This document shows positions 5,856 to 6,364 of a DNA stretch of 6,364 nt, in pieces (position 1 is the first letter of the stretch; each line of letters starts with the position of its first letter). A program made the translations under genes and the position numbers. Source of the stretch: Dehalococcoidia bacterium (GTDB lineage: Bacteria > Chloroflexota > Dehalococcoidia > GIF9 > AB-539-J10); contig DAOUSX010000063.1 in assembly GCA_030627025.1 (NCBI GenBank), positions 1 through 6,364 on the forward strand, given 5' to 3'. Below the pieces are notes generated by a model. That model was given only the letters and a program-made list of their open reading frames with translations. It had not been told where the DNA came from and searched no databases.

Positions 5856-6364
5856 ATGAAGAATGAAGAGCTTTGTTTTATGCCAGCCACGGAGATGGCA
5901 ACAGCCATCAAAAAGAAGAAACTTTCTCCGGTAGAGGTAGTAGATGCCGTCTTGAACCGTATCGAAGAAATCAATCCAAAGATCAATGCCTATGTGACTC
6001 TCACAGCCCAGGCAGCGCGCAATGCCGCCAAGGCAGCTGAGGACGCCGTGGTGAAGGGGAAGCCTCTTGGGCCTCTGCATGGGGTGCCAGTCTCTATTAA
6101 GGATCTTGTCTTTACCAAAGGGATCCGCACCACATTTGGTTCAAAACTATACGAGCACTTCATTCCCGATGAAGACTGTGCCTTCGTGGAAAAATTGAAA
6201 GCCGCAGGGGCAATCATTTTAGGTAAGACCAACGTTCCAGAATTTGGCCTTATTGCTAACACCGACAACCCAGTCTTCGGCCCATCCAGAAACCCCTGGA
6301 ATTTAAAGAAGACTCCTGGCGGCTCCAGCGGTGGTGCAGCGGCTGCTGCAGCAGCGGGCTTGGG
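5856..6364 (+). CDS. Amidase-signature family protein, N-terminal part (runs off right edge)
   Basis: The frame opens with ATG at 5856, 5 nt after AGGAGG (5845-5850), and stays open for 169 codons plus two bases to the edge. It shows the amidase-signature fold: ATEMATAIKKKKLSPVEVVD at the N-terminus, then GPLHGVPVSIKD with catalytic Lys82. ILGKTNVPEF follows, and then the glycine/serine stretch TPGGSSGGAAAA with Ser157, the expected cis-Ser of the Ser-cisSer-Lys triad. The nucleophile Ser, about 24 residues further on, lies outside the window. The family hydrolyses amides or, as GatA, releases ammonia to make Gln-tRNA or Asn-tRNA. The start resembles GatA but also many stand-alone amidases. 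No gatC or gatB is next to it on the left, so I leave the gene unnamed. Confidence 0.9.
   Translation, partial: MKNEELCFMPATEMATAIKKKKLSPVEVVDAVLNRIEEINPKINAYVTLTAQAARNAAKAAEDAVVKGKPLGPLHGVPVSIKDLVFTKGIRTTFGSKLYEHFIPDEDCAFVEKLKAAGAIILGKTNVPEFGLIANTDNPVFGPSRNPWNLKKTPGGSSGGAAAAAAAGL

Noticed and set aside
5742..6268. Minus-strand open frames opposite the amidase gene
   Set aside because: They are shadows of a well-conserved plus-strand amidase frame and show no protein family features.
1..6364. CRISPR array, tRNA, rRNA, insertion sequence or attachment site
   Set aside because: I saw no regularly spaced repeats, no tRNA-like cloverleaf, no transposase and no terminal inverted repeats in the window.

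Overview
The window reads as ordinary bacterial chromosome of moderate GC. Short intergenic gaps, strong Shine-Dalgarno sites, sigma70-like promoters and several non-ATG starts are all visible. The gene set suggests a Chloroflexota/Dehalococcoidia-like anaerobe. It combines a TldD/PmbA protease gene, a tiny SWIM zinc-finger gene, folC, split MaoC-type hydratases around an SDR, a pyrF–DUF951 pair and an amidase-signature protein. That taxonomic call is inference from gene content and protein feel; no marker gene here settles it.

Layout. At the left edge, on the minus strand, is the N-terminal part of a TldD/PmbA-family protein (1-499). It is divergent from a 90-residue SWIM zinc-finger protein (617-889, plus). 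The 117-bp gap between them holds a chain of interlocking CTTG/CAAG inverted repeats. The SWIM gene converges on folC (886-2220, minus) with a 4-nt stop-stop overlap. folC is divergent from the next operon, which starts at a textbook promoter (TTGACA, 18-bp spacer, extended TATAAT). That operon encodes a MaoC hydratase subunit (2323-2754, GTG start), an SDR dehydrogenase (2788-3573) and a FAS1-like hot-dog subunit (3600-4103). pyrF (4167-5000) and a DUF951 gene (5009-5200) follow on the same strand, both apparently with TTG starts. DUF951 converges, again with a 4-nt stop-stop overlap, on a four-helix membrane protein (5197-5547, minus). A stretch of about 300 bases follows, containing a protein-like 49-codon frame with no start, probably a gene remnant. 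The window ends inside an amidase-signature gene (5856 to the right edge, plus).

How the genes work together. The clearest functional unit is the hydratase–SDR–hydratase operon. One hot-dog subunit keeps the catalytic Asp and His of the hydratase-2 motif. The other has the Asn-Pro of that motif but a Trp in place of the His. Together they look like a heteromeric (R)-specific 3-hydroxyacyl dehydratase/enoyl-CoA hydratase, with the SDR oxidising or reducing the 3-hydroxyacyl intermediate. FolC (folate), PyrF (UMP synthesis) and the amidase are housekeeping or metabolic neighbours with no evident link to that module. I see no mobile element, CRISPR array, tRNA or rRNA, and no clear evidence of a novel defence or biosynthetic system. 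The most interesting items are the split hydratase motif, the palindrome chain before the SWIM gene and the orphan remnant frame.
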